Position numbers and translations under genes: made by a program. From Micromonospora eburnea (GTDB lineage: Bacteria > Actinomycetota > Actinomycetes > Mycobacteriales > Micromonosporaceae): a DNA stretch of 64,000 nucleotides. Shown here in pieces: positions 8,330 to 17,316 of this stretch. Each line of letters opens with the position of its first letter. The first letter of the stretch is position 1. Under the pieces are notes generated by a model. It ran no database searches. It had not been told where the DNA came from and saw only the letters and a program-made list of their open reading frames with translations. Location of the stretch: NCBI RefSeq assembly GCF_900090225.1, contig NZ_FMHY01000002.1:1984001-2048000 (forward strand), read 5' to 3'.

Positions 8330-8899
8330 ATGCTCGTTCCCGACCTGCCACTACGTACCGAGCGGCTGCTGCTGCGCCCGTTCACCGCCGACGACCTCGA
8401 CGCCCTGATCGCCTACCGCTCCCGGCCGGACGTCACCCGGTTCCTCCTGCACGACCCGTACGACGAGGCCGCCGCCCGGGCGGCGCTGGAGCGCCTGCGC
8501 GGGCGTACCGCGCTGCGCGAACCTGGTGACGCGCTGAACCTGGCGATCGTCCTGCCGGAGACCGGCGAGCTGGTCGGCGACGTGCTGTTGGTGTGGACCA
8601 GCGCCGAGCACCGGCAGGGCGAGGTCGGGTACGTGCTGCACCCGGACCACACCGGCCGGGGGTACGTCACCGAGGCGGCCCGGGAGATGCTGCGGCTCGG
8701 CTTCGACGGCCTCGGCCTGCACCGGATCGTCGGTCGCCTGGATGCCCGGAACACCGCCTCGGCCCGGGTGCTGGAACGGCTCGGCATGCGCCGCGAGGCG
8801 TGCCTGCGGGAGAACGAGTTCGTCAAGGGCGAGTGGGCCGACGAGGCGGTGTACGCCCTGCTGGACCGGGAGTGGCGGGCCGGGGCAGCAAAGCGCTGA
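8330..8899 (+). CDS. GNAT N-acetyltransferase (RimJ/RimL-like)
   Basis: A 189-residue acetyl-CoA-dependent N-acetyltransferase of the Acetyltransf_3 group. The N-terminus LRTERLLLRPFTADDLDALIAYRSRPDVTRFL and the sequence GEVGYVLHPDHTGRGYVTEAAREMLRLGFDGLGLHRIVGRLDARNTASARVLERLGMRREA cover motif A (acetyl-CoA pyrophosphate loop, here H-T-G-R-G-Y) and motif B. Relatives acetylate N-termini of ribosomal proteins or small amines; the substrate is not predictable. ATG8330 has a TACCCT hexamer six bases upstream and no Shine-Dalgarno, which suggests a leaderless transcript. A bidirectional terminator follows. Confidence 0.9.
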   Translation: MLVPDLPLRTERLLLRPFTADDLDALIAYRSRPDVTRFLLHDPYDEAAARAALERLRGRTALREPGDALNLAIVLPETGELVGDVLLVWTSAEHRQGEVGYVLHPDHTGRGYVTEAAREMLRLGFDGLGLHRIVGRLDARNTASARVLERLGMRREACLRENEFVKGEWADEAVYALLDREWRAGAAKR

Positions 8900-8918
8900 C
8901 CCGACCCGCCCGGCGGTG

Positions 8919-8954
8919 TCCCGGCCCGGCACCCCCGTGCGCGCCGGGCCGGGA
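8919..8954. terminator. Bidirectional hairpin terminator
   Basis: Perfect 12-bp inverted repeat (TCCCGGCCCGGC at 8919-8930 with 8943-8954), loop of 12 bases, between the convergent acetyltransferase gene and the HAAS-type membrane protein gene. Confidence 0.7.
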
Positions 8955-8959
8955 TCGCG

Positions 8960-9904
8960 TCAGGCGGCGTGCCGACGCACCTTGACGGCGCTGTCGATGA
9001 AGCCCCAGACGACGATGACGGCGGTGAGCACGACGGTCGTGCGGGCCAGGTCCTGGTTGCCGCCCTCGCGCAGCCACTCGAACCGCTGGACCAGCTCCGG
9101 GTTGAGCAGCCGGTCGTTGAGCAGCAGCAAGACGAGCGGCACGGCGAACGCGAGGTCGAGCACCGTCTTGACCGTGACCAGCGGCCAGGTCCACCGGCGG
9201 GCCCGGTACTTCGCGATCTCCAGCCCGACGCTGGCGACCAGCACCGCCGCCAGCAGTGGCAGCCAGGAGCCCCACAGCGCCGGGTCGATCATCGGCAGCC
9301 GGGAGCCGTCGCCCGAGATCCAGGGATTGAAGTGCTGCCAGGGCAGGAACGCGATGGCGATCACCAGGAAGGCGATCGAGGCGCAGGTGTCGACCAGCGT
9401 CACCTGCCGCTCCTCCGGCGCCTCGGGCAGTTGATCGACGCTCCACTCCGGCAGGTTCAGCGGCTTGTTGGTGCGTTCGAACACGGCGAAGACGAGGGTG
9501 ACCCAGAACGCGATCTGCACCGCGGTCTGCATCGCGCTGACCACCCCGGCGCCGATCGCCGAGCCCGGCTCGCCGTCGACCGTCGCCTTCACCACACCGG
9601 CGGCGACGCCCACGATGGCGGGAATGAAGGTGAGCAGCGTCCGTAGCAGCCGCCACCAGGTCAGGAAGTAGCGCGGGCCGATGAGCTGCAACCGGCGGTC
9701 GGCGTAGCGGGCGGCGAGCTGCTCGGGATTGCCCAGCTCGGTGAGCACCTCGCGCTCCGCGCTGCCACGGTCCTGCCCGCCGTCGGTGCGTCCGTCGATC
9801 ATGTCCTCGATGGAGGCGCGCAGTTCGCTGGCGATCTCGGTGCGGCGCTGCGCGGGGACGTCGCGGAGGGTGGCGGCGACATAGCGGTCGGTCAGGGAGG
9901 TCAT
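8960..9904 (-). CDS. HAAS-domain membrane protein coupled to PadR
   Basis: A 314-residue protein. The first about 75 residues (MTSLTDRYVAATLRDVPAQRRTEIASELRASIEDMIDGR...VLTELGNPEQLAARYADRRLQLIG) form the HAAS/DUF1700-like helical signalling domain that usually sits next to PadR regulators. Six or seven hydrophobic segments follow to the C-terminus, near residues 85-108, 125-150, 180-200, 215-240, 255-275 and 285-305. ATG9904 overlaps the padR stop by four bases. In such pairs the membrane protein is thought to modulate PadR or a stress response; the exact role is unproven. Confidence 0.85.
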   Translation of the reverse strand: MTSLTDRYVAATLRDVPAQRRTEIASELRASIEDMIDGRTDGGQDRGSAEREVLTELGNPEQLAARYADRRLQLIGPRYFLTWWRLLRTLLTFIPAIVGVAAGVVKATVDGEPGSAIGAGVVSAMQTAVQIAFWVTLVFAVFERTNKPLNLPEWSVDQLPEAPEERQVTLVDTCASIAFLVIAIAFLPWQHFNPWISGDGSRLPMIDPALWGSWLPLLAAVLVASVGLEIAKYRARRWTWPLVTVKTVLDLAFAVPLVLLLLNDRLLNPELVQRFEWLREGGNQDLARTTVVLTAVIVVWGFIDSAVKVRRHAA

Positions 9905-10242
9905 TGGTCCGCTCCTTGGATCAGGCTGGTGACGGAGGTCTGCACGGCGGCGAGGTCGTCGAGGAGGCGGTCCAGCACCGCTTCGCCCTCGTCGCTGGTG
10001 CGGTAGAACTTGCGCGGCCGGCTCTCCTCGGTGTTCCACTCGCTGGTCAGCAACCCCTGCTCCTCCAGCCGTCGGAGCAGGGGATAGAGCGTGTTCGCGT
10101 CGACCGGGAAGCCGTGCGCGTTCAGCCGTTGCAGCAGCGCGTAGCCGTAGTCGGGGTGGCGCAGGGCGACGAGGCTCGCCACCACGACGGTGCCGCGCCG
10201 CAACTCCTGTAGGTGGGTCCGGAGGACGTCCTCGCTAACCAT
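9901..10242 (-). CDS. PadR-family transcriptional regulator
   Basis: A 113-residue winged-helix repressor of the short PadR-s2 group: QELRRGTVVVASLVALRHPDYGYALLQRLNAHGFPVDANTLYPLLRRLEEQGLLTSEWNTEESRPRKFYRTSDEGEAVLDRLLDDL. It has the helix-turn-helix, the wing with the P-R-K-F/Y-Y motif, and a C-terminal dimerisation helix. It is the first gene of a two-gene unit with the HAAS-domain protein. The start codon lies seven bases after a TATAGT hexamer that is embedded in an inverted repeat (10247-10262), so autoregulation is likely, as for most PadR proteins. No effector can be read from the sequence. Confidence 0.92.
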   Translation of the reverse strand: MVSEDVLRTHLQELRRGTVVVASLVALRHPDYGYALLQRLNAHGFPVDANTLYPLLRRLEEQGLLTSEWNTEESRPRKFYRTSDEGEAVLDRLLDDLAAVQTSVTSLIQGADQ

Positions 10243-10246
10243 GTCT

Positions 10247-10278
10247 CACACTATACCGTGTGCCACACACTATTGTGT
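10247..10278 (-). promoter_or_regulatory. Putative PadR operator overlapping its promoter
   Basis: Two adjacent inverted repeats just upstream of padR: CACAC-N6-GTGTG (10247-10251 with 10258-10262) and ACAC-TATT-GTGT (10267-10278). On the minus strand a TATAGT -10 hexamer (10255-10250) lies inside the first repeat. The placement fits a self-repressing PadR operator; binding is inferred. Confidence 0.6.
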
Positions 10279-10460
10279 ATCTCGCATCGGCAGGCAGGCT
10301 GACAGGCGTGCCGTCTCCTCCTCCAGCGGGGCGAGCGCCGCCGGGGAGGAGACGGAGGCCACCTCCGGCGCGGACGGTGGAGCCGGTCGGACGGCCTGGG
10401 TAGGGTAGGCCCCGGTCCGGTCCGGGCCGTCAAGATCCATACCGCCGGGGGGCGCCACGC

Positions 10461-13400
10461 ATGGCCGATTCGTTCGCGCATCTGCACGTGCACACCGAGT
10501 ACTCGATGCTCGACGGGGCGGCCCGGCTGAAGGACCTCTTCGCCGAGGTCAGCCGCCAGGGGATGCCGGCGGTGGCGATGACCGACCACGGCAACATGCA
10601 CGGGGCGAACGACTTCTACAAGCAGGCCATGGCCGCCGGGGTGAAGCCCATCCTCGGCATCGAGGCGTACGTGGCGCCCGAGTCGCGGTTCCACAAGCAG
10701 CGCGTCCGCTGGGGCCGGCCGGAGCAGAAGAGCGACGACGTCTCCGGCAGCGGCGGCTACACCCACATGACGATCTGGGCGGCGAACAAGACCGGCCTGC
10801 ACAACCTGTTCACGCTCACCAGCCGGTCGTACACCGAGGGCTTCTTCGTGAAGTGGCCCCGGATGGACGCCGAGGTCCTCGCCGAGCACGCGGACGGGCT
10901 GATGGCCACCACCGGCTGCCCGTCGGGCGAGGTGCAGACCCGGCTGCGGCTCGGCCAGTTCGACGAGGCGCTGAAGGCCGCGGCCAGATACCAGGACATC
11001 TTCGGCAAGGAGAACTACTTCCTGGAGATCATGGACCACGGCATCTCCATCGAGCACCGGGTCCGCCAGGAGCTGCTGGAGATCGGCCAGAAGCTGGGCA
11101 TCCCGCCGGTGGTCACCAACGACTCGCACTACACGCACGAGGCGCAGGCCGAGGCGCACGACGTGCTGCTCTGCGTACAGACCGCGGCGAACGTCGCCGA
11201 CCCGAACCGGTTCCGCTTCGACGGCAGCGGCTACTACATCAAGTCGGCCGACGAGATGCGCGCGGTCGACAACTCCGACGCCTGGCTCGAGGGCTGCCGC
11301 AACACCCTGCTGGTCGCCGAGAAGGTCGACCCGGCCGGCATGTTCGAGTTCCGCAACCTGATGCCGCGCTTCCCGATCCCCGAGGGGGAGACGGAGGAGT
11401 CCTGGTTCCGTAAGGAGACCTTCAAGGGCCTGGCCCGCCGCTTTCCGAACGGGATCCCGGACACCCACGTCAAGCAGGCCGAGTACGAGCTGGGCGTCAT
11501 CGTCCAGATGGGCTTCCCGTCGTACTTCCTCGTGGTCGCCGACTTCATCCAGTGGGCGAAGAGCCAGGGCATCGCGGTCGGACCGGGCCGTGGCTCGGCG
11601 GCCGGCTCACTGGTCGCGTACGCCCTGGGCATCACCGACCTGGACCCGCTGCCGCACGGCCTGATCTTCGAGCGGTTCCTCAACCCCGAGCGCGTCTCGA
11701 TGCCGGATGTCGACATCGACTTCGACGAGCGCCGGCGCGGCGAGGTGATCAAGTACGTCACCGACAAGTGGGGCGAGGACAAGGTCGCCCAGATCGCGAC
11801 CTTCGGCACGATCAAGGCGAAGGCCGCGATCAAGGACTCGGCCCGCGTTCTCGGCTACCCGTACGCGGTGGGCGACCGGATCACCAAGGCGATGCCCCCG
11901 GCGGTGATGGGCAAGGACATCCCGCTGTCCGGCATCTTCGACCCGAAGCACCCCCGATACGCGGAGGCCGGCGAGATCCGCGGCCTCTACGAGTCGGAGC
12001 CGGACGTCAAGAAGGTCATCGACACCGCGCGCGGCATCGAGGGGCTGATCCGGCAGACCGGCGTGCACGCCGCGGGTGTCATCATGTCCGCCGAGCCGAT
12101 CATCGAGCACATCCCGCTGATGCGCCGTGACTCGGACGGGGTGATCATCACCCAGTTCGACTACCCGACGTGCGAGTCGCTCGGGCTGTTGAAGATGGAC
12201 TTCCTCGGCCTGCGCAACCTGACCATCATCGACGACGCGGTCAAGAACATCCAGCTCAACCACGGTAAGGAGCTGGACCTGCTGGCCCTGCCGCTGGACG
12301 ACAAGGCCGCCTACGAGCTGCTGGCCCGGGGTGACACGCTCGGGGTGTTCCAGCTCGACGGCGGGCCGATGCGTTCACTGCTGCGGCTGATGAAGCCGGA
12401 CAACTTCGAGGACATCTCCGCCGTCCTCGCGCTCTACCGGCCCGGCCCGATGGGCGTCGACTCGCACACCAACTACGCGCTGCGCAAGAACAACCTCCAG
12501 GAGATCACGCCGATCCACCCGGAGCTGGAGGAGCCGCTACGGGAGATCCTGGCCCCGACGTACGGCCTGATCGTCTACCAGGAGCAGGTGCAGCGGGCCG
12601 CGCAGATCCTCGCCGGCTACAGCCTCGGCCAGGCCGACCTGCTGCGCCGGGCGATGGGCAAGAAGAAGAAGGAGATCCTCGACAAGGAGTTCGTGCCGTT
12701 CCGCGACGGCTGCCGCGAGCGCGGCTACTCGGACGAGGCGATCCAGGCGGTGTGGGACGTGCTCGTGCCGTTCGCCGGGTACGCCTTCAACAAGGCGCAC
12801 TCCGCCGCGTACGGGCTGGTGTCGTACTGGACCGCGTACCTCAAGGCGCACTACCCGGCCGAGTACATGGCCGCGCTGCTCACCTCCGTCGGCGACGACA
12901 AGGACAAGATGGCGCTCTACCTGTCGGAGTGCCGGCGGATGGGCATCCAGGTGCTGCCGCCCGACGTGAACACCTCGGCCGGTCCGTTCACCCCGGTCGG
13001 GAAGGACATCCGCTTCGGTCTCGCCGCGATCCGCAACGTCGGCGCGAACGTGGTGGCCTCGATCATGCGGTGCCGCGACGAGAAGGGCGCGTACACCGAC
13101 TTCTACGACTTCCTGTCCAAGGTCGACTCGGTGGTCTGCAACAAGAAGACCATCGAATCCCTGATCAAGGCCGGGGCGTTCGACTCGCTCCGCCATCCGC
13201 GCAAGGGCCTGCTCGCCGTGCACGCCGACGCCATCGACGCGTACGCCGACGTCAAGCGCAAGGAGGCGGTCGGCCAGTACGACCTCTTCGGTGCCGGGTT
13301 CGGTGACGCCGAGGCCGCCACGAGCACCACGGTTATGCCGACGATCGGCGAGGGGGAGTGGGACAAGCGGGACAAGCTCGCCTTCGAACGCGAGATGCTC

Positions 13401-13994
13401 GGCCTGTACGTCTCCGACCACCCGCTGTTCGGCCTGGAGCACGTGCTCGGCGCGGCGGCCGACTGCACCATCGCCGCCCTCTCCGAGGAGGGGACCGTGC
13501 CCGACGGCGCGGTGGTCACCCTGGCCGGCATCCTCTCCGGCGTGCAACGCCGGGTCACCAAGCAGGGCCGGGCCTGGGCCTCGGCTACGCTGGAGGACCT
13601 GGCCGGTGGCGTCGAGACGTTGTTCTTCCCCAACACCTACGAGGTGATCGGCCAGTACATCGCCGAGGACGCGATCGTGGTGGTCAAGGGGCGGGTGGAC
13701 CGGCGCGACGACACGCCGCGGATCATGGCGATGGACATGTCCATGCCGGACATCAGCAGCAACCCCGCCAACAAGCCGGTCACCCTGACCATCCCGGTGC
13801 ACCGTTGCACGCCGCCGCTGGTGGAACGGCTCAAGGAGACCCTGGTGCTGCACCCCGGCGACACCGAGGTGCACGTCAAGCTGCTCAACGGCGGCAAGGT
13901 CACCACGCTGCGGCTCGGCCCGTTCCGGGTGGCGCCCACCACCGCGCTGATGGGCGACCTGAAGAGCGTCCTCGGCCCGGCCAACGTGAGCTGA
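10461..13994 (+). CDS. dnaE1: DNA polymerase III alpha subunit DnaE1
   Basis: The replicative DNA polymerase, 1177 residues, matching the family length, so there is no intein or insertion. N-terminal PHP domain (metal-binding [13 protein letters not shown] from residue 7; TDHGNMHG), which is the proofreading exonuclease in actinobacterial DnaE1. The palm carries [23 protein letters not shown] and the catalytic [16 protein letters not shown] (Asp416, Asp418). Then the fingers and beta-binding region ([27 protein letters not shown]), and a C-terminal OB fold with [35 protein letters not shown] hexamer about 60 bases upstream may be the -10 element. A 36-base palindromic terminator follows. It stands alone as a single-gene unit. 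Confidence 0.98.
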   Translation: MADSFAHLHVHTEYSMLDGAARLKDLFAEVSRQGMPAVAMTDHGNMHGANDFYKQAMAAGVKPILGIEAYVAPESRFHKQRVRWGRPEQKSDDVSGSGGYTHMTIWAANKTGLHNLFTLTSRSYTEGFFVKWPRMDAEVLAEHADGLMATTGCPSGEVQTRLRLGQFDEALKAAARYQDIFGKENYFLEIMDHGISIEHRVRQELLEIGQKLGIPPVVTNDSHYTHEAQAEAHDVLLCVQTAANVADPNRFRFDGSGYYIKSADEMRAVDNSDAWLEGCRNTLLVAEKVDPAGMFEFRNLMPRFPIPEGETEESWFRKETFKGLARRFPNGIPDTHVKQAEYELGVIVQMGFPSYFLVVADFIQWAKSQGIAVGPGRGSAAGSLVAYALGITDLDPLPHGLIFERFLNPERVSMPDVDIDFDERRRGEVIKYVTDKWGEDKVAQIATFGTIKAKAAIKDSARVLGYPYAVGDRITKAMPPAVMGKDIPLSGIFDPKHPRYAEAGEIRGLYESEPDVKKVIDTARGIEGLIRQTGVHAAGVIMSAEPIIEHIPLMRRDSDGVIITQFDYPTCESLGLLKMDFLGLRNLTIIDDAVKNIQLNHGKELDLLALPLDDKAAYELLARGDTLGVFQLDGGPMRSLLRLMKPDNFEDISAVLALYRPGPMGVDSHTNYALRKNNLQEITPIHPELEEPLREILAPTYGLIVYQEQVQRAAQILAGYSLGQADLLRRAMGKKKKEILDKEFVPFRDGCRERGYSDEAIQAVWDVLVPFAGYAFNKAHSAAYGLVSYWTAYLKAHYPAEYMAALLTSVGDDKDKMALYLSECRRMGIQVLPPDVNTSAGPFTPVGKDIRFGLAAIRNVGANVVASIMRCRDEKGAYTDFYDFLSKVDSVVCNKKTIESLIKAGAFDSLRHPRKGLLAVHADAIDAYADVKRKEAVGQYDLFGAGFGDAEAATSTTVMPTIGEGEWDKRDKLAFEREMLGLYVSDHPLFGLEHVLGAAADCTIAALSEEGTVPDGAVVTLAGILSGVQRRVTKQGRAWASATLEDLAGGVETLFFPNTYEVIGQYIAEDAIVVVKGRVDRRDDTPRIMAMDMSMPDISSNPANKPVTLTIPVHRCTPPLVERLKETLVLHPGDTEVHVKLLNGGKVTTLRLGPFRVAPTTALMGDLKSVLGPANVS

Positions 13995-14019
13995 CCGCGG
14001 GCGTACGGCCGCTGCGACG

Positions 14020-14055
14020 CGGCGCGGGCCGGCGTACGTACGCCGGCCCGCGCCG
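14020..14055. terminator. Palindromic terminator after dnaE1
   Basis: A perfect 36-base palindrome (arm CGGCGCGGGCCGGCGTAC) 26 bases after the dnaE1 stop, in the spacer shared with the convergent SPFH gene. With no loop it could also extrude as a cruciform. Confidence 0.75.
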
Positions 14056-14169
14056 GTCGGGGCCGGTGCCGGCGTCGACCGCTGCTCCACGCGGTGGACG
14101 CCGACCCGGCCCTCGACGCGCTGACCACCCGGCGGTGCCCGGAAGCCGGTCAACCGGCGAGGGCGGACC

Positions 14170-15033
14170 TCACTTGGCCGTGCCGGTCACGATGCCCGGG
14201 TTGATGCACAGGCCCGGCGAGCTGCCGTTCTTCTCGGCGATCTCCAGGCAGCGGGTCACCTTGTCCACCTTGGCGTTGGTCTCGGTGATCTGCTTCTGGA
14301 TCTCGGCGTTGCGGCGGTCCTGTTCGAGGTTGCGGGTCTGGGCGAGCTTGTCCTGGAACGCCTTGATGTTGCCTTCGGTCTTCTCGTCGTGGTTGACCCG
14401 GGTGATGGTGACCGACAGGATGTCGACGTCCTCGGACAGTCGGCGCTCGGCGTTGCTCTTGATGTTGTCCGCGAAGGGCTTGAGATCGACGTTCAGGCTC
14501 CCGGTCTTCGAGTCGATCCGCTCCAGCGGGTTGTAGGTGGAGAAGGCGTCGTTCACGGCGCTGTCGAGCTGTACGCCGACCCGCTGCCCGCGGAAGCTGT
14601 CGAAGTCGCCCTTGTAGTCCATGAACTGCTTCGGGGCGTTGTCGGGCTGGACCTGCCACTCGACCAGCACCTCGACGCACGCGTCGGCGAGGGTGCCGGT
14701 ACGCACCCGGACGCAGTTGTTGTTGCCGATGTGGTCGTACTTCTGCCGTCCGGCGTCCCACTCGCCGACCCGCTGCCACGGCGCGACCCACTTCAGGCCG
14801 GAGCCGGTGACCTCACCGGTCGGCTTGCCGAAGCTGGTGACGATTCCGACCGAGCGGATCGGTACCGAGTGGGCGCTCGACGCGATGGTGAGGAAGAGGG
14901 TGGCGGCCAGGCCGGCGGCCGCCGCCAGCAGGCCCTGCCGCCGTAGCATGCGGCGCGGAGTCAACAGTGCGACGGCGACGGCGATGATCGTGGCGATGGC
15001 GGTGACGATCGCGAGGGTGAAGCCGGACGGCAT
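14170..15033 (-). CDS. SPFH/band-7 domain membrane protein
   Basis: A 287-residue stomatin/prohibitin-like protein. Two N-terminal hydrophobic segments (about residues 5-25 and 33-52) precede the SPFH domain: SVGIVTSFGKPTGEVTGSGLKWVAPWQRVGEWDAGRQ, then VLVEWQVQPDNAPKQFMDYKGDFDSFRGQRVGVQLDSAVNDAFSTYNPLE. A helical segment (DKLAQTRNLEQDRRNAEIQKQITETNAKVDKVTRC) follows, predicted coiled coil. Such proteins make oligomeric membrane scaffolds. Cysteines occur in CVRV, DACVEV, TRCLEIAE and GLCINPG; if the domain is extracytoplasmic these could pair. No NfeD partner lies next to it. The start ATG15033 fits the hydrophobic N-terminus. Confidence 0.85.
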   Translation of the reverse strand: MPSGFTLAIVTAIATIIAVAVALLTPRRMLRRQGLLAAAAGLAATLFLTIASSAHSVPIRSVGIVTSFGKPTGEVTGSGLKWVAPWQRVGEWDAGRQKYDHIGNNNCVRVRTGTLADACVEVLVEWQVQPDNAPKQFMDYKGDFDSFRGQRVGVQLDSAVNDAFSTYNPLERIDSKTGSLNVDLKPFADNIKSNAERRLSEDVDILSVTITRVNHDEKTEGNIKAFQDKLAQTRNLEQDRRNAEIQKQITETNAKVDKVTRCLEIAEKNGSSPGLCINPGIVTGTAK

Positions 15034-15280
15034 GTGCGGCCCTTTCGTTCCCGGGGTGGCTGGTTGAGTCGATCATCAAGGTAGTCGCCCTGCACAACGT
15101 GCCTGGCCTGCCCCGTACCCGCCCCGATCGCGGTCGATGTGGGAAGTGGTGGTCTCCACCGTTCGAGCACGCTCTTGCCGTGACCGAGACGAGATACGAC
15201 CAGCCGCGGGCGGCGCTCAGGTCCACCGGTACGGAATTGGCGCTGACCGCCCCCGCTGCGGCGGCGCTAGCGTCGGTCGC

Positions 15281-16318
15281 ATGGAGCTGGAACAGGCGCG
15301 GAAACTGTGGCAGCCGGAGCCCGGCTGGCTGAACACCGCCAGTTACGGGCTGCCGCCCGAGCCGGCCTGGGTGGCGTTGCAGGCCGCCCTGGCGGACTGG
15401 CGGGTGGGACGGATCTCCTGGGAGGGCTGGGGCGAGGCCGTCGACCAGGCCCGTGCCGGGTTCGCCCGGCTGGTCGGGGTGGCCCCGGCGGACGTGGCGA
15501 TCGGCAGCACCGCGTCTCAACTGCTCGCCCCGGTCGCGGCCGGGCTGCCGCCGGGGGCCACCGTGGTCGTCCCCGAGGTGGAGTTCACCTCGAACCTGTT
15601 CCCCTGGCTGGTGCAGCAGGAGCGGGGCGTCCGGGTCCGTACCGTACCGCCGGGCGGCCTCGTCGACGCGATCGACACCGACACCGACCTGGTCGCGTTC
15701 AGCCTGGTGCAGTCCTCCGACGGCACGGTCGCCCCGTACGACGAGATCGTCGCGGCGGCCCGGGCGCACGGCACCCTCGTCGCGGTGGACGCCACCCAGG
15801 CGTGCGGCTGGCTGCCCTTCGACGCGAGCCGGGCGGACGCGGTGGTGGTGTCGGCGTACAAGTGGCTGATGGCGCCGCGCGGCGTGGCCTTCGCCTACCT
15901 GGACCCGGCGCTGCGCGACCGGCTGCGCCCCGACGCCGCCGGCTGGTACGCGGGCCAGGACCCGCACGTCTCCTACTACGGCCCGCCGCTGCGGCTGGCC
16001 GACGACGCCCGGCGTTTCGACATCTCCCCGGCCTGGTTCAACTTTGTGGGAGCGGCACCCGCCCTGGAACTGCTCGCCGAGATCGGGCTGCCGGCCGTGC
16101 ACGCGTACGACCTGGCGCTGGCCAACCGGTTCCTCACCGGGCTGGGCCGACCACCCGGCGACAGCGCGATCGTGACGGTGGAGGTGCCCGACGCGGCGGA
16201 GCGGCTGGCCCGCGCCGGGGTGCGCGCGGCGGTACGCGCCGGCCGGGTCCGGGCCTCGTTCCACCTCTACACCACGGAGGAGGACGTCGACCGGGCGTTG
16301 GACGCGCTGACGAGTTGA
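15281..16318 (+). CDS. Class V aminotransferase (PLP-dependent)
   Basis: A 345-residue fold-type I PLP enzyme of the NifS/isopenicillin N epimerase-like group. Landmarks: GWLNTASYGLPP at the N-terminus, AIGSTASQLLAPVAAGLPPG for cofactor phosphate, LVAVDATQACGWLPFDAS with the ring-binding Asp, and the Schiff-base Lys194 in VVVSAYKWLMAPRGVAFAY. The C-terminal domain is short. It could be a cysteine desulfurase-like, aminotransferase or epimerase enzyme; the substrate is unknown, and there is no sulfur-cluster or antibiotic gene nearby. ATG15281 has TAGCGT just upstream and no Shine-Dalgarno, suggesting a leaderless mRNA. A bidirectional terminator lies about 190 bases downstream. Confidence 0.88.
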   Translation: MELEQARKLWQPEPGWLNTASYGLPPEPAWVALQAALADWRVGRISWEGWGEAVDQARAGFARLVGVAPADVAIGSTASQLLAPVAAGLPPGATVVVPEVEFTSNLFPWLVQQERGVRVRTVPPGGLVDAIDTDTDLVAFSLVQSSDGTVAPYDEIVAAARAHGTLVAVDATQACGWLPFDASRADAVVVSAYKWLMAPRGVAFAYLDPALRDRLRPDAAGWYAGQDPHVSYYGPPLRLADDARRFDISPAWFNFVGAAPALELLAEIGLPAVHAYDLALANRFLTGLGRPPGDSAIVTVEVPDAAERLARAGVRAAVRAGRVRASFHLYTTEEDVDRALDALTS

Positions 16319-16339
16319 GCGCTGACCGAAGCCGCCGCG

Positions 16340-16478
16340 GGCGGTGCATCGAGGTGACGTGCGGCAGCCGGCGGTGCCGCCGGTAGACCGCCCACTGGGC
16401 CCGGGCGAGCGGTTCGGGGCGGGCCCGCCAGCCAGGCGACGAGGTGGCCGGCAGCGGCGCGTCGGCCAACACCATCTT
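16340..16478 (-). pseudogene. Remnant of a TetR-type regulator C-terminal domain
   Basis: The minus-strand reading DAPLPATSSPGWRARPEPLARAQWAVYRRHRRLPHVTSMHRP resembles the start of the C-terminal ligand domain of actinobacterial TetR/AcrR regulators (pattern GWR-x-LE-x-LARAQW-x-YRRHPWLP-x-xxSxTRP). No helix-turn-helix precedes it and the rest of the domain is missing, because the frame runs into the aminotransferase gene. Codon-like composition is retained. Most likely the decayed end of a lost regulator gene. Family assignment is from memory of the motif. Confidence 0.45.
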
Positions 16479-16505
16479 GGATGGTTGCTGTTCGCGCCGT
16501 CCCAA

Positions 16506-16553
16506 ACGCCGCTGGCCGGCACCCGGGTTGCGGGGTGCCGGCCAGCGGCGTTC
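16506..16553. terminator. Long hairpin, bidirectional terminator
   Basis: Perfect 20-bp inverted repeat (AACGCCGCTGGCCGGCACCC at 16506-16525 with 16534-16553) and an eight-base loop. It lies between the convergent aminotransferase gene and the secreted lysozyme-like gene, 24 bases after the latter's stop codon. Confidence 0.85.
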
Positions 16554-16576
16554 ATGTGGTTCGTGTTCTGTGGTTG

Positions 16577-17158
16577 TCAGCTGTTCCAGTACTGGGCGAC
16601 CAGGTCAGCGGCCTGCTGCTCCCACTGGGCGTAGGCGTCCGGGTACGCCGACACCTGCACCGTCTGCGCGGCCTTGGTCAGCGGCATGTCCTGCCACCCG
16701 TCAACCTGCTTCAGGCCCTTCAGGAACGCCGTCGTCGAGTACTCGGGGTCGGTGATCTGCTCCGGCGAACCCCAACCACTGGACGGACGCTGCTGGAACA
16801 GGCCCAGCGAGTCATGGTCGTTCTTGTCGCCGAGGTGGCCCAGGTTCTCCAGCTTCGACTCCTGCAGGCTCGTGGCGATCGACACCACCGCGGCCCGCTC
16901 CGGCATCCCGGCCTTCTTCGTCGCCGCGATGATCGCCTTCACGTTGCCGGTCTGCTCGTCGTTCAGACCGATCCTCGACTGCGTGCCCTGCACACCATGC
17001 GGGATCAGCTTGCCGCTGTCCGGCTTGTCGGCCTGCACGACGGCCGGGTTGGCGTGCACCGGCTCAGCCGCGTGAGCCGCGATCGGACCAGCGAACACAC
17101 CACCGGTGAAAGCCAGACCAGCAACACCAAGAACGCTCTTACGCAGCATCGTGTTCAT
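16577..17158 (-). CDS. Secreted lysozyme-like cell-wall protein
   Basis: A 193-residue exported protein. Signal peptide MNTMLRKSVLGVAGLAFTGGVFAGPIAAHA with a likely cut after AHA. The mature domain (about residues 65-190) reads LNDEQTGNVKAIIAATKKAGMPERAAVVSIATSLQESKLENLGHLGDKNDHDSLGLFQQRPSSGWGSPEQITDPEYSTTAFLKGL, a widespread actinobacterial module related to the lysozyme/transglycosylase fold, with a conserved Glu in LQES. It probably acts on peptidoglycan; catalysis is not proven for this family. ATG17158 is chosen for the signal peptide and a GGAG seven bases upstream. The 5' leader has an 8-bp hairpin. Upstream lies an 865-base non-coding region with repeat arrays. Confidence 0.85.
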   Translation of the reverse strand: MNTMLRKSVLGVAGLAFTGGVFAGPIAAHAAEPVHANPAVVQADKPDSGKLIPHGVQGTQSRIGLNDEQTGNVKAIIAATKKAGMPERAAVVSIATSLQESKLENLGHLGDKNDHDSLGLFQQRPSSGWGSPEQITDPEYSTTAFLKGLKQVDGWQDMPLTKAAQTVQVSAYPDAYAQWEQQAADLVAQYWNS

Positions 17159-17180
17159 GACAAGCTCCATTCGGGGGTTG

Positions 17181-17226
17181 GCGCACACCCGCCGACAAAA
17201 GGGGAGACGGCAACTCCGTGTGCGCA
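17181..17226 (-). promoter_or_regulatory. 5' leader hairpin of the lysozyme-like gene
   Basis: GCGCACAC (17181-17188) pairs perfectly with GTGTGCGC (17219-17226) across a 30-base loop, about 10 bases upstream of the Shine-Dalgarno on the minus strand. It may control translation or stability. I could not match it to a riboswitch class. Confidence 0.35.
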
Positions 17227-17316
17227 AGCACCGTCAGGCGCTCAAAGCAAAGGGGGAAAGTCATCGACCGGAACACTCACGGGGCGATGGGGGGATCGCC
17301 TCTTCGCGGCGCCGGG

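Noticed and set aside
10461..13994. Possible intein in dnaE1
   Set aside because: Length (1177 residues) and motif spacing are normal; no Hint or LAGLIDADG motifs seen.
14020..14055. Replication or plasmid origin at the 36-base palindrome
   Set aside because: No DnaA-box cluster or iterons; its place after dnaE1 fits a terminator.
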